Assembly: GCA_023910605.1 (NCBI GenBank)
Contig: JAAVVV010000001.1
Location: 1-64,000, forward strand
Direction of reading: 5' to 3'
DNA: 64,000 nucleotides
Source: Bosea sp. (in: a-proteobacteria)
GTDB lineage: Bacteria; Pseudomonadota; Alphaproteobacteria; Rhizobiales; Beijerinckiaceae
The notes beneath the pieces are model-generated. The model did no database searches and was not told the DNA's origin. It worked only from the letters and a program-made list of their open reading frames with translations. Position 1 is the first letter of the stretch. Each line of letters opens with the position of its first letter. Of this stretch, positions 24,298-32,548 are shown one piece after another. A program made the translations under genes and the position numbers.

Positions 24298-24615
24298 ATG
24301 AATACGGCGAATGTCACTCACCCTCCTGCCAATGCCGATGCCCCTGCCGACGCCAATGTTGATGCGAACTTGGAACGGCACGACCCCATCGTGCTGCGGC
24401 GCGTTGAGCCCGCCCGCAACATGGCGCGCTGGTACGCCCTCTCGCTGGAGGTCACGCTGTTCGATGACTGGTCGTGCACGAGACGCTACGGCCGCATCGG
24501 GCAGCGGGGAGAGAGGGTGATGATCGGGTTGTTCGAGGATCACCGGTCCGCCGAGGCCGAGCTTCAGGCCATCCTGCGCGCCAAGCAGGCGCGTGGTTAC
24601 GAGATCACCGGGTGA
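24298..24615 (+). CDS. WGR-domain protein downstream of IS66
   Basis: A 105-residue protein with an alanine/aspartate-rich N-terminal tail (residues 1-30) and a WGR domain: MARWYALSLEVTLFDDWSC, RRYGRIGQRGERV and HRSAEAELQAILRAKQARGY. The ATG at 24298 is the first one outside IS66 that retains the domain. IS66 entered 10 bp upstream, which has separated the gene from its native promoter and ribosome binding site, so it may be silent or driven from the IS. It is related to the WGR protein at 5280. Confidence 0.78.
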   Translation: MNTANVTHPPANADAPADANVDANLERHDPIVLRRVEPARNMARWYALSLEVTLFDDWSCTRRYGRIGQRGERVMIGLFEDHRSAEAELQAILRAKQARGYEITG

Positions 24616-24753
24616 CACCCGGAGCCAGGACTGGGTAGTGTCTCAGTTTGAAATTCAGCTCAGACTGTCCGTCTGAGCCTTCCATATGCCCTTGGCGTCT
24701 TTGCAGTTGCGCCAAACCCCGCAATGCGCCATAAGGCGCGCAGGAGGTGAGGC

Positions 24754-25233
24754 ATGGGCCGATTCGACGAACTCATTGAAGATTTAAGGGCGGCGGCCAA
24801 GGCCGAGTATGGGAGAGGGTTTGCGGACGGTTTGGCCGCAATGCGGCAGCGCATCCTTGATGTCGCCAGCGCGCCCTCGCAGGGTTCATTGGCTGATTTG
24901 TACGCGCCGCAAGCTAGGCCCGAACTTGGGGATATTCTTCCCCGCAAAGCAGCAGAGGCAGGCTTGCGCGCCCCTCGTGGTTCTGTGGGGCGAATGATGG
25001 TTCGCCTTCTGAGCGATCACCCGGACGGGTTGACCGCCACGCAAATTGAAGGGATCGCCCCCAAATACGATGCGGAAGTTGCCGCCAAGTCGATTGGCAA
25101 CGAGTTGCGCCGTTTCGAGGGGGAAAAGTATCGCCGCGATGAAAGAGGACGATGGCTCCTTTTGAGCGGCTCTCAAATGGAAACGGCGGGGAGTGCCCCC
25201 GCCGTTAATTCAGAAGAAGGAGGACAACCGTGA
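24754..25233 (+). CDS. Hypothetical protein with a possible winged-helix domain
   Basis: A 159-residue soluble protein. The N-terminus is helical (FDELIEDLRAAAKAEYGRGF). The segment PRGSVGRMMVRLLSDHPDGL, then TATQIEGIAPKYDAEVAAKS and RRDERGRWLLLSG, has the layout of a small winged helix-turn-helix. I do not recognise the family. The start is well supported by AGGAGGTGAG six bases upstream. A strong terminator follows at 25323. Confidence 0.55.
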   Translation: MGRFDELIEDLRAAAKAEYGRGFADGLAAMRQRILDVASAPSQGSLADLYAPQARPELGDILPRKAAEAGLRAPRGSVGRMMVRLLSDHPDGLTATQIEGIAPKYDAEVAAKSIGNELRRFEGEKYRRDERGRWLLLSGSQMETAGSAPAVNSEEGGQP

Positions 25234-25322
25234 AGCCGCCAATATAACCCCTTCCAGATCGCAGAGCGCCTGACACGCGCCATGCGGTGTGCAGCCCCGT
25301 AGGGGAGCAAAGTAAGCGTAGA

Positions 25323-25352
25323 ACGGAGGCGGGAAACCGCTTCCGTTTTTTT
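25323..25352 (+). terminator. Rho-independent terminator
   Basis: ACGGAGGCGG, a GAAA loop and CCGCTTCCGT form a stem followed by a run of seven T. It ends the transcript of the gene at 24754. Confidence 0.8.
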
Positions 25353-25388
25353 ACATTAGCACACCAAGATAGGTTTGGAATCCCCCCC

Positions 25389-25673
25389 CTAGTTTGATTT
25401 TTTCTTATACGGCCCGCGAACCTTGGGCGCGTTCATCGCGTCGATCACCGCAAGCACATCATCCCATGCCCATAGGCGCGTTGTCAGGTTCGCAGCCATG
25501 GCAGGCGTAACCCGCGTCGTCTTGTGAATGCGGCACCAGTTGTAGTGAAAGAAGTAGAGCGCCAGCGCGTCGCAGTGGCTTTCCAGCTTCTTTGAGAAGC
25601 CGTTCGTCAGGCGCGTGAAGCGACGCATCCCCATGCGCATCGTCAGGTTCTGGCGCTCCACATAGGACGTGCT
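25389..25673 (-). pseudogene. IS1-family transposase, C-terminal fragment
   Basis: TSYVERQNLTMRMGMRRFTR is followed by LTNGFSKKLESHCDALALYF and HYNWCRIHKTTRVTPAMAAN, the end of an IS1-type DDE transposase as found in alphaproteobacteria (including the last catalytic Glu in VERQNL). The N-terminal part is absent; unrelated sequence begins at about 25674. Confidence 0.75.
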
Positions 25674-26073
25674 GACACCTGGGCAGGATCGGGCGAGCCT
25701 TCAACCCGCTCCCTTGCGTGCACCAACGCACTCGGCAGGGCTGTAGCGGCCCTTGGCGCTGTCTGGCGAGGCTCCGTAGATCCCCCTCCCCCTTGGCCGC
25801 TCCGTCCGGGGTCAGCTTGCGCTGGCCAAACTGGCTGACCACCCCGCCTCGCCGTCGCTTCGTCAGCAGCGTCCCGGAGATGGTTCCGGAAACAGCAAGC
25901 AAGAAGAGACGAACATGGTGTCACTGGCCGATGAATACTCCCTCATTGTGGGCCTTGAATTTTCCCTGAGTTGGTGCCCCTGCCGGCCTGTTGAGGGCGC
26001 GCCCTCAACAGGCCGGCTTTCGCCCGATGCCGCCGACGATACCGTCCTGGGGAAAGGACGGGGAGCGGCGCGG
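25674..26073. other. Mosaic of insertion-sequence debris without a recognisable gene
   Basis: No protein on either strand is recognisable. The stretch lies between an IS1 fragment and IS21 fragments, contains a 36-bp perfect palindrome (25982-26017), and probably consists of broken IS ends. Confidence 0.5.
25982..26017. repeat. 36-bp perfect palindrome
   Basis: The left half, GCCGGCCTGTTGAGGGCG, is followed directly by its exact reverse complement with no spacer. It may be two abutted IS ends. Confidence 0.9.
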
Positions 26074-26160
26074 GTGGTTCAGCTTGGAGATGTGATGATG
26101 ATCCTGGATTTACACCGGCAAGGCCTGTCCGTGACTGCGATTGCGCGGCGGACGGCACGC
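26074..26160 (+). pseudogene. IS21-like IstA, N-terminal fragment
   Basis: VVQLGDVMMILDLHRQGLSV followed by TAIARRTARD is the N-terminal helix-turn-helix of an IS21-type transposase. It breaks off after about 29 codons where a second IS21-like fragment begins on the opposite strand. Confidence 0.6.
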
Positions 26161-26377
26161 GATCCTTGCTCGCCTCGGCCCGGAGCCACACCGTTATCTT
26201 CCCGGCAAAAGGGTCGATTTTGCTCGGGCGATCGGGGACCTTGAACTGAGGCTCAACCGTGCCCGCGCGAAGATATTTACGGATCGTGTTCCGCGACAAT
26301 CCCGTGCGTCGCTCAATCTCCCGGATCGGCATCCCTTCCCGGAAATGCCAGCGCCGGATGACGCTTAATAATGCCAT
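26153..26377 (-). pseudogene. Second IS21-like IstA, N-terminal fragment
   Basis: MALLSVIRRWHFREGMPIRE, then IERRTGLSRNTIRKYLRAGT and VPDRPSKIDPFAGKITVWLR are the start of an IS21 IstA transposase of a different subtype. About 75 codons are left before the junction at about 26155. Non-functional. Confidence 0.7.
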
Positions 26378-26444
26378 GTCGATCACTCCATGTTCCCCCG
26401 ACCCAAAGCCAGGGAGATGGTCAGAACATGGGTCAAATCTCATA

Positions 26445-27601
26445 CTAACGGCCCTTACAACTGACCTGTTTGCGCCCAGTGGCGCATCCCGATTGATGTG
26501 ATGACGTCGGGCCTTTCGGTGAGCCTGTTCCAGGCCTCGCAGGCTGCATTGATGATGTCGGCGTATGTCTCGAAGACGCGGTTCGAGAGGTAGTTGGCAC
26601 GCAGATACTGCCAGATATTCTCCACGGGGTTCAGTTCCGGCGCGCGCGAGGGCAGCAGGATCGGCGTGATGTTCTTCGGCCAGTTCAGGTCGCCGGTGAT
26701 GTGCCATCCGGCTCGATCCAGCAGCAGCACGGCATGAGCGCCTTTGGCGACGTGCAGGGATATCTCGTCGATATGCAGTTGCATCATGTCGGTGTCAGCA
26801 TGGGGCAAAGCGAGGGCCGCGCCCACGCCTCTTTCGGGGCAGATGGCACCGAAGAGATAGGCGTTCTCATAGCGTTGGTCGGCAGGCTGGGTAGGTCTTG
26901 TGCCGCGCCTCGCCCATTGCCGGACGAGCCCGTTCTTCTGGCCGATGCGGGCCTCATCCTGAAACCAGATCTCGATCTTCGTCTTGCGCGTCACGCCCTT
27001 GATGTGCGCCGCGAGCGTGTTGGGCCAGTTTTTTTAAAAGCCGCGATGACCTCGCCATCTTGCCCGGGATGCCGTGGCCGGGCGCTGATGTGCGAGAAGC
27101 CCAGGTGCTTCAGCAGCTTGCCGATGCTGCGCTGGTGATACGCGATCTTGAACTTGTCCGCGATGACACGTTGCAGGTCGATCCGCCGCCAGCGCACCAC
27201 GCCGTCTACAGCGCGGTTGGGGCCGGTCTCGACGATCTCGGACAGCTCCACCAGTTGCGCCTGCGACAGACGTCTTGGGTTCCCCCGGCGACGGTTGTCC
27301 TTCAACCCGGCAGGGCCTTGCTCATTAAACCGATGCGCCCAGTCCCGTAGCGTCTGGCGGTCCATGCCGCCGATCTTGGCGGCCTCCGCCCGGCTCATCC
27401 CGTCCAGCGCCGCAGCGATGGACAGCAATCGTCGACTTTGGTTCGCATCCTTGCCCGATGCCGCCAGGCGGCGCAGCTCGGCGGGAGTATGGCTCGGCTT
27501 GATCTCGACAACCTTCGGCATGGCGTGGGTCCTCCACGCACTTTGAATCACGCCGCAGTCAGTTTGGGAACCCTCGGTGAGTCAGGTCAAAGGGCCTTTG
27601 G
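26445..27601 (-). mobile_element. IS630 element, complete copy 2
   Basis: 1157 bp, flanked by TA at 26443-26444 and 27602-27603, with the same terminal repeats as 10549-11705 but in the opposite orientation. The right flank is the 3' remnant of another gene, so it may also have been a deletion end. Confidence 0.93.
26455..27521 (-). CDS. IS630 transposase (copy 2), two frames
   Basis: Same protein as at 10629-11695. The first frame starts MPKVVEIK at 27521 and stops at 26991. The second carries the DDE domain (IWFQDEARIGQKNG; LLLDRAGWHITG; LNPVENIWQYL). The A7 slippery run is preserved, which supports a -1 programmed frameshift. Confidence 0.88.
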
Positions 27602-27659
27602 TATCAGTGGGAATTTACGAGCCCGCCGGGTCAGTTCTCAGCGGTAATCAACAAATTCG

Positions 27660-27836
27660 AGGCTGAAGGAGCTGGTCGACCTGTTCATGGCCTCGCCGCT
27701 GGTCACCGTGCAGATGGCGACCGAGAAGCTCAAGGTCACGCAACAAGCTGTCGAGGTGATGCTGAAGGAACTCGGGCCCAGCCTGCCGCGCGAGCTCACA
27801 GGGCGGAAGCGGTATCGGGCGTGGGGGATCGTGTGA
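27660..27836 (+). pseudogene. C-terminal fragment of a helix-turn-helix protein
   Basis: RLKELVDLFMASPLVTVQMA followed by TEKLKVTQQAVEVMLKELG and LTGRKRYRAWGIV-stop is the winged C-terminus of a rhizobial plasmid protein family (RHE_PE00001/DUF1612-like, or the similar end of Fic proteins). The front part is missing; IS630 lies 56 bp upstream. Confidence 0.55.
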
Positions 27837-27882
27837 GGCGCGCAAGGCTGACTGTGAAGTGCTGCCCGAAGTGTGATCGCCT

Positions 27883-28299
27883 TCAGTCCGGAGGTAGGGC
27901 GTAGCGCAGGATGTGGATCTCATCGGCAGCGTCGGCTGTGACCTCGAGCACCTGATTGACGAGGTCGGGATCGCCTGCCAGCTCGTCAAGCGCGACCTCG
28001 AACAGCTCAAGCTGCAGATCGAGGTCCATGGCGTCCGCGGCGCCAAGGCAGATCAGCCCGGCATGCAGTGCGACGCCGGCGTATTGCCCCTTCGCGCCCG
28101 GCCGATCTGCCGGCCCGCGGAAATCGACCGCGTTCTTGGTGACGAAGGTCCAGTCGCCGGCGAGGATAATCGGCTTCAGCTCCCAGTCCTTGCGGCCGGC
28201 AAGACCCAGCCAGACCACATGCGAGGATTCGCCGTGGCCGCGCCGCTGCGCCAGCTTGGTGAGGTCCGGGCTGAGGCACTCGTCGATGAGGAGCTTCAC
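27883..28299 (-). CDS. DUF5615 PIN-like toxin
   Basis: A 138-residue protein starting MKLLIDECLSPDLTKLAQRR, with ILAGDWTFVTKNAVDFRGP. These are the markers of the DUF5615/Mut7-C-like PIN nuclease family (Asp6 and Glu7 near the start, later Asp in the NAVDFRG segment). It is usually paired with a DUF433 antitoxin, and one, frameshifted, lies directly upstream and overlaps its start by 4 bp. Confidence 0.85.
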   Translation of the reverse strand: MKLLIDECLSPDLTKLAQRRGHGESSHVVWLGLAGRKDWELKPIILAGDWTFVTKNAVDFRGPADRPGAKGQYAGVALHAGLICLGAADAMDLDLQLELFEVALDELAGDPDLVNQVLEVTADAADEIHILRYALPPD

Positions 28300-28938
28300 G
28301 CCGCCGCCCTGCGGCGCACCACGCGGCGATCCGTAACGATCCGAGCGCCGGCAGGCAACTCGACCGACCGAGGCCGCCCGCGCGGCGGGTTAGCGGCGGC
28401 GTAAAAGGCGGCGAGGTCGACTTGGCGCCCGTCGAGGCTCGGATAGGCCGAAAGGATGCGCTCCATCGGAAGACCCGCCGCCACCAAGGCCGCTACGTCA
28501 TGGACCGGCACACGGGTGCCGCGGACGACTGGCGCACCGCCCAAGATGTCGTGATTGTTTTCGACGAGGGCGCGAGCCTCGGCCAGCTTGTCCAGCCGCT
28601 CGGACGAACGGCCCGAGGTCAACCGCAAGATAGGCCTCGCGCCAAGTCCAGTCCTCGTCAGCGGCCTCGCTCAGCGTCCTGGATCCCAAACTGCCCAGCC
28701 GTGGAGCCATGGCGTTCAGCACGGCCAGCCGCTCCTCGGCCGCCAGGCGCCGGGCGCTGGCGAAATAGAAGGCGATCATCGGGCAGGTGGCGGCCCGCAG
28801 ACGGCGGCCGTCCTCGGCCGCGAGCAGGTCAGCCGGCAGGAGCCTCTCGTCCACGACCCGGTTGACGTCGCGCAGCGAGACTCCCGCAACCGCGGCCGCT
28901 TCGGGTGGCTTCAGAAGTTCGGTGGCTGTAATGAGCAT
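28296..28938 (-). pseudogene. DUF433 antitoxin gene with a frameshift
   Basis: The front part, from MLITATELLKPPEAAAVAGV to TWREAYLAVDLGPFVR, lies in one frame. The DUF433 domain (ALVENNHDILGGAPVVRGTR, VPVHDVAALVAAGLPMERIL, PRGRPR) lies in another. They meet at about 28608, where one base appears to be missing (GTCCGAGCGG region). The DUF433 part could still be made alone from an internal start (28628). If the antitoxin is inactive, the adjacent toxin must be silent or weak. Confidence 0.7.
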
Positions 28939-29014
28939 GACCGTGCTCCTAACGCATAAAATCATCCGATCGATCGGATTATATATCAACGCTGTGAGAT
29001 GATCAACCTGACAG

Positions 29015-29871
29015 GGTACTGTCATGTTGACGACGTGTCGGCGAACATCGGCTCTTCGAGCGCGATGGTGACGAGTGCGGAATCCATTGATCGTGGCGAT
29101 CGGTTCCCGGCGGACGTCATCGAGCAGGCTGTCTGGCTCTTTGTCCGTTGTCCACTCAGCCTGCGGATGGTCGAGGACCTGCTGGGGGCAAGCGGGATCG
29201 TCGTCAGCCATGAATCAGGCACGAAACCGTGCGGTGCCGGGCGGAGACATTCGGACGGATATACGCCAACAAGATCCGTCGGCGCGCCCCGCAGTTCTGC
29301 GACAAGTGGCATCTCGACGAGGTCGTGATCTCGATCAACGGCAAGATGCAGTGCCATGTTCGCGCCGTCGATGCTGATGGCTTGTGGCGGCCTGGTTCTC
29401 GACGCCCTGGTTCAGGGCCGCGAGGGTCGGTGCGCAGCGGAGAAGCTCGCAGTGGAGAAGCTCTTGCGCAAGTTGATACGAAAGCAATCCCGCGCACCGC
29501 GGGTGATGGTCACCGACAAGCTCGGTTCCTATGGCGCTGCCCGGACCGGGATGGGCATGACCTTCGAACATCGCCAGCACAAGGGCCTCAACAACCGGGC
29601 AGAGAATTCGCATCTGCCGACGCGGAGGCGAGAGAGGATCATGAAGCGGTTCAGATCCGCCAGGCACCTGCAGCGCCTCGTCTCCATCCACGATGGGGTC
29701 GCCAACCTCCACAACTTTCCCCGCCACGCCATGTCGTCATCCGACTATCGAGCGCTTCGTTCCGAGGCGATGGTCGTCTGGCGCGAGATCGCCGAACTGG
29801 GCGTCGCCGCGTAGCGCCAGGGGAAGGCGCCCCGTCTTCACGCGACCGCCGGTCGGCAAGTTGACAGCACC
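29015..29871 (+). mobile_element. IS6-family element, degenerate
   Basis: An 857-bp element with ends GGTACTGTCA (left) and, reverse-complemented, GGTGCTGTCA (right), enclosing a broken IS6-type transposase gene. No 8-bp duplication is seen (cctgacag against tgatgctg). Confidence 0.7.
29065..29814 (+). pseudogene. IS6-family transposase with two small insertions
   Basis: Three frames together make an IS6 transposase: FPADVIEQAVWLFVRCPLSL with ASGIVVSHE; then TVRCRAETFGRIYANKIRRR and KWHLDEVVISINGKMQCHV; then GLVLDALVQGREGRCAAEKL, VMVTDKLGSYGAA and KGLNNRAENSHLPTRRRER. The D, D, E residues are all present. Short insertions of about 11 bp (near 29216) and 10 bp (near 29385) shift the frame, so no full protein is made. 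Confidence 0.8.
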
Positions 29872-30022
29872 TGATGCTGAATGTGCAGTCGTTATTGCGT
29901 TCTCCCATATGGGCAAGCTGCATCCGACGGCAGAGTATCAGAAATTGGCGCTTCCTCTCCTGCCAGCGCCGCGCATTGGTTCTATTCCCAAGCGTTTGGG
30001 TTTATGGTAGACGTCTCCACCA

Positions 30023-30271
30023 ATGCCGAAGGTCTTGACCATCGATGGTTTGCGCGTCGTGATCTATCCCAACGATCACCGTCCGTCCCATGTCCACATC
30101 ATCGGGCGGGGTTGCCAGGCGGTGTTTCAGTTGCACTGCCCGGAAGGGCCGCCTTCGCTGCGCGAGAACTACCGGTTCAAGGCAACCGAACTGACCGAGA
30201 TCAGTCAGCGGCTCGCTGGCGCGCTTATGCAGATCTGTGATCAATGGAGAAAGATCCATGGCGATTTCTGA
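30023..30271 (+). CDS. DUF4160 protein
   Basis: An 82-residue protein of the DUF4160 family: LTIDGLRVVIYPNDHRPSHV with HIIGRGCQAVFQLHCPEGPP. DUF4160 genes are nearly always followed by a DUF2442 gene, as here, with a 14-bp overlap. The pair is suspected to be a toxin-antitoxin-like module, but the activity is not established. Confidence 0.85.
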   Translation: MPKVLTIDGLRVVIYPNDHRPSHVHIIGRGCQAVFQLHCPEGPPSLRENYRFKATELTEISQRLAGALMQICDQWRKIHGDF

Positions 30272-30680
30272 GAAAGACGTTGCTGATGCCGAAGCACGCG
30301 CGAACGAGACGCGTCGCGCAGGCTATGCAATCCGCGCACGCTATGACGGCCGCCGCCGACGCATCATCATCGGGCTCGATAGCGGCCTGGAGATCACTGT
30401 TCCGGCCGAAATGATCGAGGGTCTGCAGGGAGCGTCGAATGACGAACTGTCCGAGATTGAGGTCAGCCCGAATGGTTTGGGTCTGCACTGGCAGGCACTC
30501 GACGCTGACGTTTATGTGCCGGCGTTGATGAATGGTATCTTTGGCACGGCTCGGTTCATGTCCGAGACCACCGCAGCCCAAATGATCGGAGCACGGGGCG
30601 GACGGTCGGAAAGCAGCGCTAAGGGAGAAGCCGCGCGGAGAAACGGCCAGAAGGGTGGCAGGCCAAGGAAAACGGCCTGA
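30258..30680 (+). CDS. DUF2442 protein
   Basis: A 140-residue protein. The middle part (IIIGLDSGLEITVPAEMIEG, NGLGLHWQALDADVYVPALM) is a DUF2442 domain. The C-terminus is basic and glycine-rich (ARGGRSESSAKGEAARRNGQ), suggesting nucleic-acid binding. The start at 30258 (MAISEKDV) follows GGAGAAAG at ribosome-binding distance and overlaps the DUF4160 gene. Confidence 0.82.
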   Translation: MAISEKDVADAEARANETRRAGYAIRARYDGRRRRIIIGLDSGLEITVPAEMIEGLQGASNDELSEIEVSPNGLGLHWQALDADVYVPALMNGIFGTARFMSETTAAQMIGARGGRSESSAKGEAARRNGQKGGRPRKTA

Positions 30681-30712
30681 AAGTCGCGCTATTCCCGGTT
30701 CTGGCCGGATTT

Positions 30713-30807
30713 GGTACTGTCAACTTGCCGACCGGCGGTCGCGTGAAGACGGGGCGCTTTCCCCTGGCGCTACGCGGCGATGCCCAGTTCGGCAAGTTGA
30801 CAATACC
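30713..30807. mobile_element. 95-bp MITE derived from the IS6-type element
   Basis: The ends, GGTACTGTCAACTTGCCGA and (reverse-complemented) GGTATTGTCAACTTGCCGA, match in 18 of 19 positions. The inside repeats the last 75-80 bp of the degenerate IS6 element at 29015-29871 (from its stop codon to its right end), almost unchanged. It is therefore an internally deleted, non-autonomous copy. Confidence 0.75.
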
Positions 30808-30819
30808 ACAAAAACACAA

Positions 30820-31099
30820 GGCGGTCTCAAATCTGAAGTGCATCACCGAGTTTCGATAGCTCAATCATAAAGACTTCCTCGGGTGTTTGGAAGCCGAGGA
30901 CGGCGCGCGGTCTGGTGTTGAGGCTGTGGGCGATCCTGTCGAGATCACGCTGGCTGTAGATCGACAGGTCGATGCCCTTGGGCAGATACTGCCGGACGAG
31001 GCCATTGAGGTTCTCGTTGGACGGCCTCTGCCAGGGGCTGTGCGGATCGCAGAAGTAGACCGGCAGCTCAAACACGGACGCTTGCAGCATCACCTGCAA
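30820..31099 (-). pseudogene. IS30-family transposase, C-terminal fragment (left of the catabolic cluster)
   Basis: [20 protein letters not shown] followed by [20 protein letters not shown] and [20 protein letters not shown] is the end of an IS30 transposase, including the last catalytic Glu (NENLNG). The first two thirds are missing. Bases 30820-30928 recur inverted and unchanged at 45017-45125. Confidence 0.88.
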
Positions 31100-31251
31100 G
31101 CCGCTTGAACCCTAACCCGGATGAGCAAGAGCCTCCCTTCGAAAACCGCCTGAACTGTCTCGAATCATCTGCCGACGGACAGTCCGGGTCGCCTGAAGCC
31201 GATGGCGGAGGGGGGAGCTGCGGTTCGGGCCATCTTCATGCAACAAGCTCC

Positions 31252-32331
31252 TTAACGCCGCAAAACCTCTTTCACGCGTCCGAGCGCATCAAAGCCCATC
31301 TGCATCATCAGGTCGAGCATGTCGAGCGGAACCCAGTTCTCACGGATAAGTCCCTCATGATGCAGGTAGAAATCCATCACGCGCATGAAGACCGGTTTGC
31401 CGGAAGGCGGCAAACCGCAGAACCCGCCGCCGGCATGCACCGCATAGACCGAAGGCCAGCCACCGGTGACCGAGTACGGCCCATCGCCGATGCGGATGTA
31501 ATGCCCCGCGCCGTGCCGCGCCCTCTCGGCCTGCACCTCGGCGAGCGTGCCCTGCGGGCGGTGGAAGGCGATGCGGAACGGCAATTGATGCCCGTCCACA
31601 AAGCCATCGAGCCCACGCGTGGAGCCGATTCCGGCTGGGCCATACCACATCATTTTCGGGTGCCAATGCTCCTTTTGCGGCATAGCGATGAGGTTCTCGC
31701 GGTTTAGCTTCGCACGGTCGTCGAATTCGGCCAGCGTGCGATGCATCGCGAGCGTCTGTGCGATGCTCGCAACCGACTGCTCCGCATCCGACACATCAAA
31801 GCGCACGCCATCCGCAGTAAGCGGTGCAGGCCACATTTCAGCACTGCCAAGCGGCGGCGCAATCGGCCAGATGCCAGCTTGCCGCATCAAATCAAGCACA
31901 TCCCAGAGCAGATTGGCATGAATCACCGTGCCTTCGGCATCGATCTCATAGACTTCGCCATAGCGCAGATAGATCGGCCGGTTGGTGGCCGGGATGCCGA
32001 GCCAATCGCCGCGCATCGTGCCGCAATAGTGGCCGATGGCCGCGACGTAGCGCCGGTTCTGGTAACTGCCGCCGACAAATATCACGTCGCGACGCTCAAG
32101 GTCCGGGAAGGCGCGCTTGAGTGGCCGGAATGCCCGCTCAAGCGCCACCGAAGTGTCAGCACACTGGTTGATCGGGTGAGCAACGCGCCAGAGCGCATGC
32201 TTCCGAGCAAGCGCCCCCAGCGCGTCTTCAAGCCTGCTTTCGTGCGCCTCGGCCAAAACTGTCAGGCGTTTATGAACACTGCGGCGGGCAGCGGCCTCCG
32301 GCGAGGCAAGGGGATCAAAATCGGAAACCAT
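31252..32331 (-). CDS. Two-domain SnoaL/NTF2-like protein (divergent from the importer)
   Basis: A 359-residue protein made of two SnoaL-like (ester cyclase/NTF2 fold) domains. The first is at about 60-190 (HYCGTMRGDWLGIPATNRPI, YGEVYEIDAEGTVIHANLLW) and the second at about 225-355 (WHPKMMWYGPAGIGSTRGLD, LPPSGKPVFMRVMDFYLHHE). The two halves share the pattern of a small barrel closing over a polar pocket. It is related to the products at 36885 and 41502. The start at 32331 is chosen because upstream codons show no resemblance. It is transcribed away from the ABC importer, across a region with two operator candidates. Confidence 0.75.
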   Translation of the reverse strand: MVSDFDPLASPEAAARRSVHKRLTVLAEAHESRLEDALGALARKHALWRVAHPINQCADTSVALERAFRPLKRAFPDLERRDVIFVGGSYQNRRYVAAIGHYCGTMRGDWLGIPATNRPIYLRYGEVYEIDAEGTVIHANLLWDVLDLMRQAGIWPIAPPLGSAEMWPAPLTADGVRFDVSDAEQSVASIAQTLAMHRTLAEFDDRAKLNRENLIAMPQKEHWHPKMMWYGPAGIGSTRGLDGFVDGHQLPFRIAFHRPQGTLAEVQAERARHGAGHYIRIGDGPYSVTGGWPSVYAVHAGGGFCGLPPSGKPVFMRVMDFYLHHEGLIRENWVPLDMLDLMMQMGFDALGRVKEVLRR

Positions 32332-32417
32332 GCGACACATCCTGCAAGGCGGGAGAGAAAGGAAAGTGCAACGAGCGCAGCCGCGCAACGCGCCGTCCAG
32401 ATGGACTGTTCCTCAAC

Positions 32418-32433
32418 TTGCAAGCGTATTCAA
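32418..32433. promoter_or_regulatory. LacI-type operator candidate 1
   Basis: TTGCAAGCGTATTCAA is an imperfect palindrome centred on CG, with TTG at one end and CAA at the other, the usual layout of LacI/GalR operators. It lies in the divergent promoter region between 32331 and 32549. Confidence 0.5.
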
Positions 32434-32441
32434 GAAGCATG

Positions 32442-32457
32442 TTGCATACGAATGCAA
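32442..32457. promoter_or_regulatory. LacI-type operator candidate 2
   Basis: TTGCATACGAATGCAA is palindromic except for one central pair. Its centre lies 24 bp from that of the first site, close to two helical turns. The LacI-family regulator encoded at 40474 is the natural candidate to bind both. Confidence 0.55.
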
Positions 32458-32548
32458 GACATGTTCCTATGCAGTTGGAAAAGCTGCCGGCTGATTTTAG
32501 CCCATGGACATATGAACGACGGCAGCGCCACTCAGGAGGATCAGGCGC

